In this document: in pieces, positions 32,416-41,709 of the stretch
Layout: each line of letters starts with the position of its first letter
Position numbering within the stretch: the stretch's first letter is position 1
NCBI RefSeq assembly: GCF_019334725.1
Contig: NZ_CP079818.1
Location: 1,364,001 to 1,428,000 of the forward strand
Direction: 5' to 3'
Origin: Neisseria perflava
Lineage (GTDB): Bacteria; Pseudomonadota; Gammaproteobacteria; Burkholderiales; Neisseriaceae
DNA: 64,000 bases
Position numbers and translations under genes: made by a program
The notes under the pieces: generated by a model
Told to the model about the DNA's origin: nothing
Database searches by the model: none
Seen by the model: the letters and a program-made list of their open reading frames with translations, nothing else

Positions 32416-35400
32416 TTAACCCAACGCCTTCCTTGCTCCGGCAAAGAGGCGGTACCAGCCGGACAGTTCCGTCCAGTCTTCCGGTTTCCAGCTCATTTGC
32501 GCGGCGCGGTACACGCGTTCGGGGTGGGGCATCATGATGGTAACGCGGCCGTCGGCATTGGTCACGCCGGCAATGCCTTGCGGCGAGCCGTTGGGGTTGA
32601 GCGGGTAGGTTTGGGTAACTTGGTTTTGTCCGTCGACGTATTGCAGAGCGATGCCGAGGCCGTCTGAAATTTTGCCGCCGTGAAGCGCGAAGTCGGCGCG
32701 GCCTTCGCCGTGGCTGACCACAACAGGCAGGCTGGAGCCTTGCATTTCGTTCAGAATCAGCGATGCGGATTTTGGAACATGAACCATGCTCAGGCGCGCT
32801 TCAAACTGCTCGCTCAAGTTGCGTTTGAATTTAGGCCATGCCTCTGCGCCCGGGATAATCTCGGCAAGGTTGCTGACCATTTGACAGCCGTTGCACACGC
32901 CCAATGTCAGCGTGTTCGGATCGGCAAAGAAGGCGGCAAATTGGTCGCGTAGAGCAGGGTGGAACAGGATGGATTTCGCCCAGCCTTCGCCCGCGCCGAG
33001 TACGTCGCCGTAACTGAAGCCGCCGCACGCCGCCAGCATTTTGAAGTCGGCAAGGTGGACGCGGCCTGCCATCAGGTCGGACATATGCACGTCGTAGGCA
33101 TCGAATCCGGCGCGGGTGAAGGCGGCGGCCATTTCGATTTGCCCGTTCACGCCCTGTTCGCGCAGGATGGCGATTTTGGGTTTCGCGCAGCTGTTGATAA
33201 ACGGCGCGGCGATGTCTTCGTTTACATCAAACTTCACGTCGGCAAACAATGCGCTGCGGTCGTTGTCGCCAATCAGTGCGAACTCGCTGTCGGCGCAGGC
33301 AGGATTGTCGCGCAGGCGTTGGATGGCGTGGCTGGTTTCCTGCCATACGCGTTGCAGGTCGGCGCGGTTTTGTTCCAGTACGATGCCTGCCTGATTGCGG
33401 ATAACGATTTTCTCGTCAGTACCGATGGTCGCAACAGCATGCAGTGCCAAATCAGCTTCTTTAAACAAGGCTTCTACGGCTGCAACATCTTGTTTGGCAA
33501 TTTGAATCACTGCGCCCAGCTCTTCATTGAACAATGCACGGATGCTTGCTTCGTTGACATCGGCTTGGTTGGCAACCAGCGAGGTCAAATCCACATTCAA
33601 GCCGCAACGTGCAGCAAATGCCATTTCTACCAAAGCGGCAAACAAGCCGCCGTCGCTGCGGTCGTGGTATGCCAAGAGTTTGTCTTCGGCGACAAGCTGT
33701 TGAATTATGTTGTAAAACGCTTTCAGACGGCCTGTATCGTCCAAATCAGGTGCATCGCCGGTCATGTTGTTGTAAACCTGACCGAATGCAGAGCCGCCCA
33801 TACGCGCTTTGCCGTTGCCCAAGTCAACCAGCAGCAATACGCTGTCTTCGACGTTTTTCAACTCAGGCGTAACAGTCTTGCGTACGTCTTCTACTGGAGC
33901 AAACGCAGAAATAATCAGGCTCAACGGCGAAACCACGGATTTTTTCTCTTCGCCATCCTGCCACACGGTTTTCATCGACAAACTGTCTTTGCCCACGGGG
34001 ATGCTCAAATCCAATGCCTGACAGGCTTTAGAAACTGCTTCAACGGTGCGGTAGAGTTTTTCATCTTCGCCCTCGTTGCCGCACGCCGCCATCCAGTTGG
34101 CGGAAAGTTTGATGTTGCCGATGTCGCCGATGTTGACCGCCGCGATGTTGGTGATGGCTTCGCCGACGCACATTCTGCCCGAGGCGGGCGCGTCAAACAG
34201 GGCGACGGTCGGTTTTTCGCCCATAGACATCGCTTCGCCGCGATAGGTGTTGAAGCCCATCATGGTAACGGCGCAATCGGCTACGGGGGTTTGGTATTTG
34301 CCGACCATTTGGTCGCGGTGGGTCATGCCGCCGACGCTGCGGTCGCCGATGGTAATCAGGAAGTTTTTAGCGGCTACGGTAGGCAGGCGCAGAACGCGGT
34401 AGGCGGCTTCGGTGATGTCGATATCGCCCGCGTTAAACGGTTTTTCAGACGGCGTAACCGTTTTGTCGCTGCGCGTGGTTTTGGGCGGTTTGCCGAGCAA
34501 GACGTTCAGCGGCAAATCGACGGGATTGTTGGAGAACAAATCGTCGCGCACTTGCAAATGGCCGTCGTCGGTCGCCGTGCCGACCACGGCAAACGGGCAG
34601 CGTTCACGTTCGCAGATGGCGCGGAAGGTATCCAAATCTTTTTCCAAAATGGACAATACATAACGCTCTTGCGATTCGTTGCACCAAATTTGCAACGGGT
34701 TGAGGCCGTGTTCTTCCAGCGGCACTTCGCGCAGTTTGAATACCGCGCCGCGTCCGGCATCGTTGACCAGTTCGGGGAAGGCGTTGGACAAGCCGCCCGC
34801 GCCGACGTCGTGGATGGAGATAATCGGGTTTTTGTCGCCGAGTTGCCAGCAACGGTCGATGACTTCTTGCGCGCGGCGTTCGATTTCGGGGTTGCCGCGT
34901 TGTACGGAGTTGAAGTCCAAAGAAGCGTCGTTTGTGCCGGTATCCATCGAAGAAGCCGCGCCGCCACCCAAGCCGATAAGCATGCCCGGGCCGCCCAGTT
35001 GGATCAGCAATGCGCCTTCAGGGATTTCGTCTTTATGCGTCTGCTGTGCCTGAATGCTGCCCAAACCGCCTGCAATCATAATCGGTTTGTGATAGCCGCG
35101 AACTTGTCCGTCAAACTTTTCTTCAAAGGTGCGGAAGTAGCCCAAGAGGTTCGGGCGGCCGAATTCGTTGTTGAACGCTGCGCCGCCAATCGGGCCTTCA
35201 ATCATGATGTCTAAAGGAGAAGCAATATGGCCGGGTTTGCCGTAGGCTTGTTCCCAAGGCTGCTCTAGGCCCGGAATATTCAGGTTGGAGACGGTAAAGC
35301 CGGTCAAGCCTGCTTTTGGACGTGAGCCTTTGCCTGTTGCGCCTTCGTCGCGGATTTCACCGCCCGCACCCGTTGCCGCACCGGCAAACGGCGCGATGGC

Positions 35401-36312
35401 GGTTGGGTGGTTGTGTGTTTCCACTTTCATGATGATATGGGTGTCTTCTTCGTGGAAACGGTAGCCTTGGTTTTCCGCCGCATTTGGATAGAGGCGCTCG
35501 ATTTTCGCGCCTTCAATCACGGATGAATTGTCTTTATAGGCAACGACTGTGCCTTCGGGATGCGCGTTGTGCGTGTCGCGTATCATGCCGAAGAGGGATT
35601 TCGATTGTTTTTCACCGTTGAGGATGAAGTCGGCGTTAAAGATTTTATGGCGGCAGTGTTCGCTGTTTGCCTGAGCGAACATCATCAATTCAACATCGGA
35701 CGGATTGCGGTTTAAAGCCTGATAGTTTTCAACCAGATAATCGATTTCGTCGGCAGAAAGCGCCAAGCCCATTTCGGTATTGGCTTTGACCAAAGCCTCT
35801 TTACCGCCGCCCAATACATCTACGCTGGAGAAGGTTTCCGATTGGATATGGTGGAACAGTTGCGCCGCTGCATCGATGTCGGTCAACACGCTTTCGGTCA
35901 TGCGGTCGTGCAACAGGGCTGCCCATTGTTGTTTTTGCCCATCGGTAAGCACACCTTCGAGCCATACTGCCATACCGCGTTCAATACGCTCAATACCTTC
36001 CAAACCGCAGTTTTCGGCGATATTGGTTGCTTTGGAAGCCCAAGGAGAAATGGTGCCCAAACGGGGCGTTACCAAAAATAAATGCAAGCCCTCGCGCGCT
36101 TTGGGCGTTTGTTCAACGCTTTGCGCTGCCAGTAAGGCTTGCAGTTTTTCGACTGTCGCGGCATCAAGTGCTTTTTCGCTACCGACAAAATACCAAAATT
36201 CGCTGCTTAATTTGACTTCGGGCAGGCCGAGGGCGGCTGCTTTTTGGAAGAGTTTTTCAACACGGAAATCGGAAAGGGCGGTTACACCGCGCAAGGGCAG
36301 AACAACAGACAT
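32416..36312 (-). CDS. purL: Phosphoribosylformylglycinamidine synthase
   Basis: 1298 residues, the large single-chain PurL of proteobacteria. Converts FGAR to FGAM using glutamine and ATP. Order: N-terminal PurS-like region, FGAM synthase domains (MKVETHNHPTAIAPF, GGEIRDEGATGKGSRPKAG, MIAGGLGSIQ, YHDRSDGG), and a C-terminal glutaminase with GVCNGCQM (nucleophile Cys) and the catalytic His-Glu in MPHPERV. Single gene. A very long open frame on the opposite strand is only its shadow. Confidence 0.97.
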   Translation of the reverse strand: MSVVLPLRGVTALSDFRVEKLFQKAAALGLPEVKLSSEFWYFVGSEKALDAATVEKLQALLAAQSVEQTPKAREGLHLFLVTPRLGTISPWASKATNIAENCGLEGIERIERGMAVWLEGVLTDGQKQQWAALLHDRMTESVLTDIDAAAQLFHHIQSETFSSVDVLGGGKEALVKANTEMGLALSADEIDYLVENYQALNRNPSDVELMMFAQANSEHCRHKIFNADFILNGEKQSKSLFGMIRDTHNAHPEGTVVAYKDNSSVIEGAKIERLYPNAAENQGYRFHEEDTHIIMKVETHNHPTAIAPFAGAATGAGGEIRDEGATGKGSRPKAGLTGFTVSNLNIPGLEQPWEQAYGKPGHIASPLDIMIEGPIGGAAFNNEFGRPNLLGYFRTFEEKFDGQVRGYHKPIMIAGGLGSIQAQQTHKDEIPEGALLIQLGGPGMLIGLGGGAASSMDTGTNDASLDFNSVQRGNPEIERRAQEVIDRCWQLGDKNPIISIHDVGAGGLSNAFPELVNDAGRGAVFKLREVPLEEHGLNPLQIWCNESQERYVLSILEKDLDTFRAICERERCPFAVVGTATDDGHLQVRDDLFSNNPVDLPLNVLLGKPPKTTRSDKTVTPSEKPFNAGDIDITEAAYRVLRLPTVAAKNFLITIGDRSVGGMTHRDQMVGKYQTPVADCAVTMMGFNTYRGEAMSMGEKPTVALFDAPASGRMCVGEAITNIAAVNIGDIGNIKLSANWMAACGNEGEDEKLYRTVEAVSKACQALDLSIPVGKDSLSMKTVWQDGEEKKSVVSPLSLIISAFAPVEDVRKTVTPELKNVEDSVLLLVDLGNGKARMGGSAFGQVYNNMTGDAPDLDDTGRLKAFYNIIQQLVAEDKLLAYHDRSDGGLFAALVEMAFAARCGLNVDLTSLVANQADVNEASIRALFNEELGAVIQIAKQDVAAVEALFKEADLALHAVATIGTDEKIVIRNQAGIVLEQNRADLQRVWQETSHAIQRLRDNPACADSEFALIGDNDRSALFADVKFDVNEDIAAPFINSCAKPKIAILREQGVNGQIEMAAAFTRAGFDAYDVHMSDLMAGRVHLADFKMLAACGGFSYGDVLGAGEGWAKSILFHPALRDQFAAFFADPNTLTLGVCNGCQMVSNLAEIIPGAEAWPKFKRNLSEQFEARLSMVHVPKSASLILNEMQGSSLPVVVSHGEGRADFALHGGKISDGLGIALQYVDGQNQVTQTYPLNPNGSPQGIAGVTNADGRVTIMMPHPERVYRAAQMSWKPEDWTELSGWYRLFAGARKALG

Positions 36313-36582
36313 GGATTCAGCTCACAAAATGCAGTTGGGGAATCCATTATTATACCTGAAAAATGCAATTTTGCTTGTGAATTTATACTTCAAGTGTTGA
36401 CAATTTTTGCTTGTGAATTGAAGGGGAATGGAGCAATCGTATCGTTTGATTTTTTATTTTTGTACCTGATTATTCGATTATTTTTGTTTATTTTTGAAGA
36501 ATCGGAAGGAATGGGGATAGACAGGCGTAAAGGTCTAAAGTAAAAATTATTTGATAGTTGACTTTGACATTTTGCTGACAAT
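36313..36582. other. Upstream region of purL with a repeated motif
   Basis: AT-rich. Two direct copies of a motif, CAATTTTGCTTGTGAATTT (36366-36384) and CAATTTTTGCTTGTGAATTG (36401-36420), 35 bp apart, about 55-110 bp before purL. No gene. Candidate regulator site. Confidence 0.45.
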
Positions 36583-36616
36583 AAGGCCGTCTGAAACCTT
36601 ACTTTCAGACGGCCTT
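36583..36616. terminator. Inverted DUS pair after rep
   Basis: AAGGCCGTCTGAAA and TTTCAGACGGCCTT directly 3' of rep on the reverse strand. Confidence 0.75.
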
Positions 36617-36619
36617 GCT

Positions 36620-38620
36620 TTATCCTTTTCTTTTATTTCCCAACATATCCAGCAATCCTGCTAAATTACTTTTTCCCTCTTCCTTGCTCACAATCGGCTC
36701 GCCGCCTTTGCGGCCTAGGATTTTGATGTCTTCCTGCGGCATTTCGTCTATAAAGCGGCTCGGCTCGGGGAACTGCCATGTGCCTTGCTTTTTGCGTTTG
36801 AGGCAGTGGGTCAGCGTAAGTTGGCGTTTGGCGCGGGTAATGCCGACGTACATCAGGCGACGTTCTTCTTCGACGTTTTCTTCTTCGATGCTGTCGTTGT
36901 GCGGCAGGATGCCCTCTTCGCAGCCGACGAGGAAAACGTAGGGGTATTCCAAGCCTTTGGAGGCGTGTAGGGTCGAGAGTTTGACGGCATCGACTTCTTC
37001 TTCGCTTTTGCCTTCCAAGAGCGTCATTAGGGCGACGGTTTGGGCAAGTTCGATGATGTTTTTGCCGTCTTGTTCGCCTTTGCGCTCCAACCAGCCGGTC
37101 AGGTCGCTCACGTTGCGCCATTTGATTTCGCCAGCTTTACCCTCTTCACTGGCAAGCAGGTGGTTTTCGTAGTCGATTTCTTTGAGCAGGCCGTTGATGA
37201 GTTCGCCTGCTTCGCTGGTTTCGGCTTTGGTGCGGTAGTTTTCAATCATATCCATGAAGGCTTGCAGGTGTTGGCGGTTGGTATGGTTCAATAGGGCAAG
37301 CGCTTCTTCGGTTTGCGCGGCTTCATATAGGCTGCATTCGTGTTCGTGCGCGTAGGTGTTGAGCTTGCCCAATGTAACGTCGCCGATGCCGCGTTTGGGC
37401 GTGGTTACGGCGCGTAGAAAGGCAGGATCGTCGTTGGGGTTGGCAAGCAGGCGCAAGTAGGACAAAACGTCTTTGATTTCGGCTTTGTCGAAAAAGCTTT
37501 GTCCGCCGGAAAGCTGGTAGGGAACGCGCGCGCTGCGCAAGGCTTCTTCAAAAATCCGTGCCTGATGGTTGCCACGGTATAACACGGCGAAATCGGCGTA
37601 TTGGGTTTTGTCGCCACCGACCAGCTTCTGCTTGACGATTTGGCTGACGACCCAGTCGGCTTCGTGTTGCTCGCTTTGACAGGCAACGACCTTGACGATT
37701 TCACCTTCGCCGAACTGCGACCAAAGTTTTTTGGTGAACAACTTGGGGTTGTTTTCAATGACTTTGTTGGCGATTTTGAGAATCCGCGCGGTGGAGCGGT
37801 AGTTTTGCTCCAATTTGATGACCTTCATCTGCGGATAGTCTTCCTGCATTTTACGCAGGTTTTCCATGTTTGCGCCGCGCCATGCGTAGATGGACTGGTC
37901 GTCGTCGCCGACGGCGGTAAACATGCCTTCCGCGCCGGTCAAGAGCTTCATTAGGGTGAATTGGCAGGTGTTGGTGTCTTGGCATTCGTCAACCAATAGA
38001 TAGCGCAGCCGCCGCTGCCATTTGTTGCGCACTTCGCTGTTTTGCTGCAACAGCACGGCAGGCAGGCGGATTAAGTCGTCAAAATCTACTGCTTGATAGC
38101 TTTGAAGGGTTTCCTGATAACTCGCATAGACGCGCGCTGTTTGTTGTTCCCACACATTAGCGGCCGTCTGAACGACATCTTCAGGCGTTTTTAAATCATT
38201 TTTCCAAAGGGAAATTTGATGCTGCGCTTTGAATATGGCTTCTTTGCCCGTGCCGCCCAAGAGCTCGCCGATGATTTTGGCGCTGTCGGTAGAGTCGAGA
38301 ATGGAAAAGTTTTTTTTGTAACCGATTTGATTGGCTTCTTCGCGTAGAATCTTCATGCCCAAAGAGTGGAAGGTGCAAATCGTCAGCCCGCGCGTTTGCG
38401 ACTTGGGCAGCATTTTGGAGACGCGTTCCTGCATTTCCGTGGCGGCTTTATTGGTAAAGGTAATCGCGGCGACGGTATGCGGCAGATAGCCGATATTGAC
38501 AATCAAATGCTTGATTTTTTGTGTAATCACGCCGGTTTTGCCGCTGCCTGCGCCGGCAAGGACGAGCAGGGGGCCGCCTAGATACTTGACTGCGGCTTGC
38601 TGTTGGGGGTTGAGTTTCAT
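36620..38620 (-). CDS. rep: ATP-dependent DNA helicase Rep
   Basis: 666 residues from ATG 38620 (MKLNPQQQAAVKYLGGPLLV); 14 further codons are open upstream. UvrD/Rep superfamily 1A helicase: Q motif, Walker A LAGAGSGKTG, motif Ia AITFTNKAA, motif II LLVDECQDTN, motif III VGDDDQSIYAWRGA, motif IV EQNYRS, motif V LSTLHASKGLEY and motif VI YVGITRAKRQL. DECQDTN and the short C-terminus point to Rep rather than UvrD. Helps replication forks past protein blocks. Confidence 0.93.
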   Translation of the reverse strand: MKLNPQQQAAVKYLGGPLLVLAGAGSGKTGVITQKIKHLIVNIGYLPHTVAAITFTNKAATEMQERVSKMLPKSQTRGLTICTFHSLGMKILREEANQIGYKKNFSILDSTDSAKIIGELLGGTGKEAIFKAQHQISLWKNDLKTPEDVVQTAANVWEQQTARVYASYQETLQSYQAVDFDDLIRLPAVLLQQNSEVRNKWQRRLRYLLVDECQDTNTCQFTLMKLLTGAEGMFTAVGDDDQSIYAWRGANMENLRKMQEDYPQMKVIKLEQNYRSTARILKIANKVIENNPKLFTKKLWSQFGEGEIVKVVACQSEQHEADWVVSQIVKQKLVGGDKTQYADFAVLYRGNHQARIFEEALRSARVPYQLSGGQSFFDKAEIKDVLSYLRLLANPNDDPAFLRAVTTPKRGIGDVTLGKLNTYAHEHECSLYEAAQTEEALALLNHTNRQHLQAFMDMIENYRTKAETSEAGELINGLLKEIDYENHLLASEEGKAGEIKWRNVSDLTGWLERKGEQDGKNIIELAQTVALMTLLEGKSEEEVDAVKLSTLHASKGLEYPYVFLVGCEEGILPHNDSIEEENVEEERRLMYVGITRAKRQLTLTHCLKRKKQGTWQFPEPSRFIDEMPQEDIKILGRKGGEPIVSKEEGKSNLAGLLDMLGNKRKG

Positions 38621-38660
38621 TGAAGGGGAAGACGGGTAATGTGGGGAGCAATTATACAAC

Positions 38661-38689
38661 AAGGCCGTCTGAAATTTTCAGACGGCCTT
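38661..38689. terminator. Inverted DUS pair between pyrD and rep
   Basis: AAGGCCGTCTGAAA and TTTCAGACGGCCTT with almost no loop. Terminator of pyrD. Confidence 0.8.
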
Positions 38690-38710
38690 GGGCGTTTTTT
38701 AGAGTAAACC

Positions 38711-39646
38711 TTATTCAAAATATTTTAATTTGCCTTTGAAGTCTTCCAGCTTCTCATAGCCTTTTTGCGCCATGATGGCTTTTAATTCAAGGGAAACCCG
38801 TTCAAAAATGTCTACGCCTTGCTGGTGTAGCGCCGTGCCTATCTGCACCATGCTTGCGCCGCACAAGATGTGTTCAAACGCATCACGGCCGCTGTAAACG
38901 CCGCCCGTTCCGATAACTTGGATAGACGGATCTAGTCTTTGATAGAACGCGTGGACATTGGCGAGCGCAGTCGGTTTGATGTATTGGCCGCCTATGCCGC
39001 CGAAGCCGTTTTTCGGGCGGATCACGACGGATTCGTCTTCGATATACATGCCGTTGCCGATGGAGTTGACACAGTTGACGAATTTTAGGGGATAGCGGTT
39101 GAACACTTTCGCCGCTTGATCGAAATGGGCAATATCGAAATACGGCGGCAATTTGATGCCCAAGGGCTTGTCGAAGTAGGTAAAGGCATTATCCAAAATC
39201 ATCTCGGTGGTTTCAAAGTCGTAGGCAATTTGCGGTTTGCCGGCGACGTTTGGGCAGGATAGGTTGAGTTCGGTAATACCGTTAAACCCGCTATTTTGCA
39301 CCTTTTCCAACAGGATATGTGTTTCGCCGGGCGACATCCCGACCAGTGAGAGGAAAAATGTCCGTTCCGGCTGAGACTCTTGAAGGGTAAGCAGGTAATC
39401 CAGATAGTAATCAATGCCTTGATTCGGCAAACCCATCGAATTGATGCTGCCGAGAGGGACGTCCCGATAACGCGGCTCGGGGTTGCCTTGACGAGGGGTA
39501 AGCGTTGCGGTCTTGGTAATGAAAGTGCCTGCTGAAGACTGTCTGACTGCTTCCAATTCCTCAACAGTCATGCATGATACACCAGCGGCATTCATCAGGC
39601 AGTTGTCAAAAGAAAAACCGGCGATTTGTGTTTTCAACGATACCAT
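38711..39646 (-). CDS. pyrD: Dihydroorotate dehydrogenase, class 1A (fumarate-type)
   Basis: 311 residues, TIM-barrel FMN enzyme oxidising dihydroorotate to orotate. The sequence follows Lactococcus PyrDA closely: MNAAGVSCMT, GSINSMGLPN, ITELNLSCPNV (catalytic base Cys131, against Ser in class 2), VNSIGNG, and GFGGIGGQYIKPTALANV. There is no N-terminal membrane helix, so it is the soluble class 1A form, which uses fumarate. Neisseria and other proteobacteria normally carry the membrane class 2 enzyme; this may be an additional, transferred gene. Flanked by DUS hairpins. Confidence 0.9.
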   Translation of the reverse strand: MVSLKTQIAGFSFDNCLMNAAGVSCMTVEELEAVRQSSAGTFITKTATLTPRQGNPEPRYRDVPLGSINSMGLPNQGIDYYLDYLLTLQESQPERTFFLSLVGMSPGETHILLEKVQNSGFNGITELNLSCPNVAGKPQIAYDFETTEMILDNAFTYFDKPLGIKLPPYFDIAHFDQAAKVFNRYPLKFVNCVNSIGNGMYIEDESVVIRPKNGFGGIGGQYIKPTALANVHAFYQRLDPSIQVIGTGGVYSGRDAFEHILCGASMVQIGTALHQQGVDIFERVSLELKAIMAQKGYEKLEDFKGKLKYFE

Positions 39647-39767
39647 CTCCTGTTCCTTTTCTTCGCAAAATCAAATTGTTTACCAAGCGTAACACGAAGA
39701 ACCAGTACGATTTTTAACAAACATCAAATGACAAAGTATGTAGGCGGATGTTGTTTTCAATATTGAA

Positions 39768-39810
39768 AAAAGGCCGTCTGAAAAACTCAAACGGTCTTTC
39801 AGACGGCCTT
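39768..39810. terminator. DUS pair after argD
   Basis: AAAAGGCCGTCTGAA and TTCAGACGGCCTT; reverse-strand terminator of argD. Confidence 0.75.
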
Positions 39811-39872
39811 CACTATATGGCATCAATTAAGAACAAAAGCTGTCGGCTGATTTGGATATTGGGTTTTAAAAA

Positions 39873-41054
39873 TCAGGCCAACCATTCGGCCAAGGCTGCT
39901 TCAAAACGTTTCAAGCCTTCGGCCATGTCTTCATCGTTCAGCAGTAGGCTGGGGGCGAAACGCACCACATTGGCACCGGCAACCAGTACCATCAGGCCGT
40001 GTTTTAAAGCGGCGGCGGTGATTTCCGAAGCCTTACCTTCGTATTTGTCCGCCAACACGCAGCCGAGCAGCAAGCCCATGCCGCGGACTTCTTTAAATAC
40101 GCCGGTTTTTTCGCCTATTTCACGCAAGGCCGTCTGAAGTTTTTGGCCTTGTTGTTCAACGTGTGCCAATGTTTCGGGCGCATTGATGATGTCAAATGCG
40201 CGGCTGCCGACGGCACACGCCATCGGATTACCGCCAAAGGTCGAGCCATGCGTTCCGGGGCCGAAGGTTGGGGCGATTTTATCGGTGGTCAGAATCGCGC
40301 CAATCGGGAAGCCGCCACCTAAGGCTTTGGCAGAGCTGATGATATCGGGCGTCACGCCGTAATGCTCGTAGGCAAACAGTTTGCCCGTATGACCCATGCC
40401 GGTTTGTACTTCGTCCAAAATCAGCAATGCGCCGTGTTTGTCGCATAAACGGCGTGCGGCTTGCAGATATTCTTGGGTGGCAGGCAGGATGCCGCTTTCG
40501 CCTTGAATCGGCTCGATAATCACGGCGCAGGTTTTGTCGCCGACGGCTGCTTCCAATGCGGCAACATCATTGAAGGGAACGTGGGTAATGCCGGCCGGCA
40601 GCGGCGCGTAGTCTTTACTGTATTTGGGCTGGCCGCCGACGGATACGGTAAACAGGGTGCGGCCGTGGAAGCTGTTGAGGCAGGAGATGATTTCGGTTTT
40701 GTGTTCGCCAAAATGATCGCGGCCGTATTTGCGCGCCAGTTTCAGCGCGGCTTCATTGGCCTCTGCGCCGGAGTTGCAGAAAAACACTTTGTCGGCAAAG
40801 GTGTTTTCGACCAGTTTTTGGGCCAATTCTTGCGCCGGTTGGGTGGTGTAGATATTAGAAATGTGCCAGAGTTTTTGCGATTGTTCGGCCAAGGCTGCAA
40901 CCAAATCGGGATGGCAATGCCCCAGCGCGTTCACAGCAATACCGCCTGACAGATCAATGTATTCTCGTCCTTCTGTATCCCAAACCCGGCTGCCGAGCGC
41001 GCGTTCCGGAATCATGGGGGCGAATGAGAAATTGGGTGTCAGGTAGTTTTGCAT
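39873..41054 (-). CDS. argD: Acetylornithine aminotransferase
   Basis: 393 residues, class III PLP transaminase. Motifs: ALGHCHPDLVAALAEQ, FFCNSGAEANEAALKLARKYG, SFHGRTLFTVS, ILDEVQTGMGHTGKLFAYEHYG, and the PLP-binding Lys in SSAKALGGGFPIGA. Makes N-acetylornithine in arginine synthesis and may also serve as succinyldiaminopimelate transaminase (DapC) as in E. coli. No arg neighbours. Confidence 0.92.
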   Translation of the reverse strand: MQNYLTPNFSFAPMIPERALGSRVWDTEGREYIDLSGGIAVNALGHCHPDLVAALAEQSQKLWHISNIYTTQPAQELAQKLVENTFADKVFFCNSGAEANEAALKLARKYGRDHFGEHKTEIISCLNSFHGRTLFTVSVGGQPKYSKDYAPLPAGITHVPFNDVAALEAAVGDKTCAVIIEPIQGESGILPATQEYLQAARRLCDKHGALLILDEVQTGMGHTGKLFAYEHYGVTPDIISSAKALGGGFPIGAILTTDKIAPTFGPGTHGSTFGGNPMACAVGSRAFDIINAPETLAHVEQQGQKLQTALREIGEKTGVFKEVRGMGLLLGCVLADKYEGKASEITAAALKHGLMVLVAGANVVRFAPSLLLNDEDMAEGLKRFEAALAEWLA

Positions 41055-41127
41055 GTTCTTTTCCTTTTGATATTGTCAACAATCTCTTAAATTATGCGCC
41101 TATTGGTTGAGAGATTCAATATAGCAA

Positions 41128-41163
41128 TCAGGCCGTCTGAAAACTGGCGTTCAGACGGCCTGA
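41128..41163. terminator. Inverted DUS pair after the immunity-like gene
   Basis: TCAGGCCGTCTGAAAA and TTCAGACGGCCTGA. Lies between the immunity-like gene and argD, both on the reverse strand. Confidence 0.75.
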
Positions 41164-41224
41164 TGTTTATCTATCCTAAATACGCCATCACTCCATTGAG
41201 TTTTTAATTTGTATTTCGCTCTTG

Positions 41225-41566
41225 TTAAATGTTTTTCTGTTTGCCGATTTCTTTTGCTAATGTAAAAAATACTCTACCACTCTCATTGGTTAAAGTTTTC
41301 AAGTATTCATCAACATCAGTAACATTAATAACAACTGTTTCATTTGTATGTTTATTAAATTCTAAATCAACAATAATATTCCCATTAACCAATATTTCAT
41401 ATATATCTTCTTCTTCAGGCAGCATAGACAAACAATAAGCACTTGAAGCTGAAAACTCTTTTTTCAGATACTGAAGAAGAAAAGTATTTTTAATTAAAAC
41501 ATCATTAAATTCATCTAATGATTGCTTGACTTCTTTCGTTGTCCAATTTTTAACATTATTCTTCAT
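41225..41566 (-). CDS. Putative immunity protein of a polymorphic toxin
   Basis: 113 residues, acidic, AT-rich codons quite unlike both neighbours, no signal or membrane segment. Begins MKNNVKNWTTKEVKQSLDEF. I know no family for it. The call rests on context: its ATG overlaps by 4 nt (ATGA) the stop of a toxin-tail-like frame just upstream (41563-41709), the standard toxin/immunity arrangement in CDI and MafB cassettes. The toxin itself is missing. Confidence 0.55.
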   Translation of the reverse strand: MKNNVKNWTTKEVKQSLDEFNDVLIKNTFLLQYLKKEFSASSAYCLSMLPEEEDIYEILVNGNIIVDLEFNKHTNETVVINVTDVDEYLKTLTNESGRVFFTLAKEIGKQKNI

Positions 41567-41709
41567 TGTATTCTACCTGGGGTCTTAGTTATTAAATTAC
41601 CATGCTTATCTGTTTGGATCGTCATAATATTAGTTGGCATGTTGTTGTTATATTTATCATATCCAATATCCTTATTAACTCGGATGACTATTTCATAAAT
41701 TGTATGAGA
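41563..41709 (-). pseudogene. C-terminal tail of a lost polymorphic toxin
   Basis: Reverse-strand frame of about 48 codons with no start: begins SHTIYEIVIRVNKDIGYD, contains NNNMPTNIMTIQTDKHGNLI and ends TKTPGRIQ-stop. PT-x(4)-TI-x-TDK-G-LIT is like the last strands of many secreted RNase/DNase toxin domains. Just upstream the frame hits a stop inside the 3' end of the methyltransferase gene, so the toxin body was removed at this junction. Confidence 0.55.

Noticed and set aside
32959..35214. 751-codon open frame opposite purL
   Set aside because: Lies entirely within purL on the other strand, composition is that of a third-position shadow, no family resemblance.
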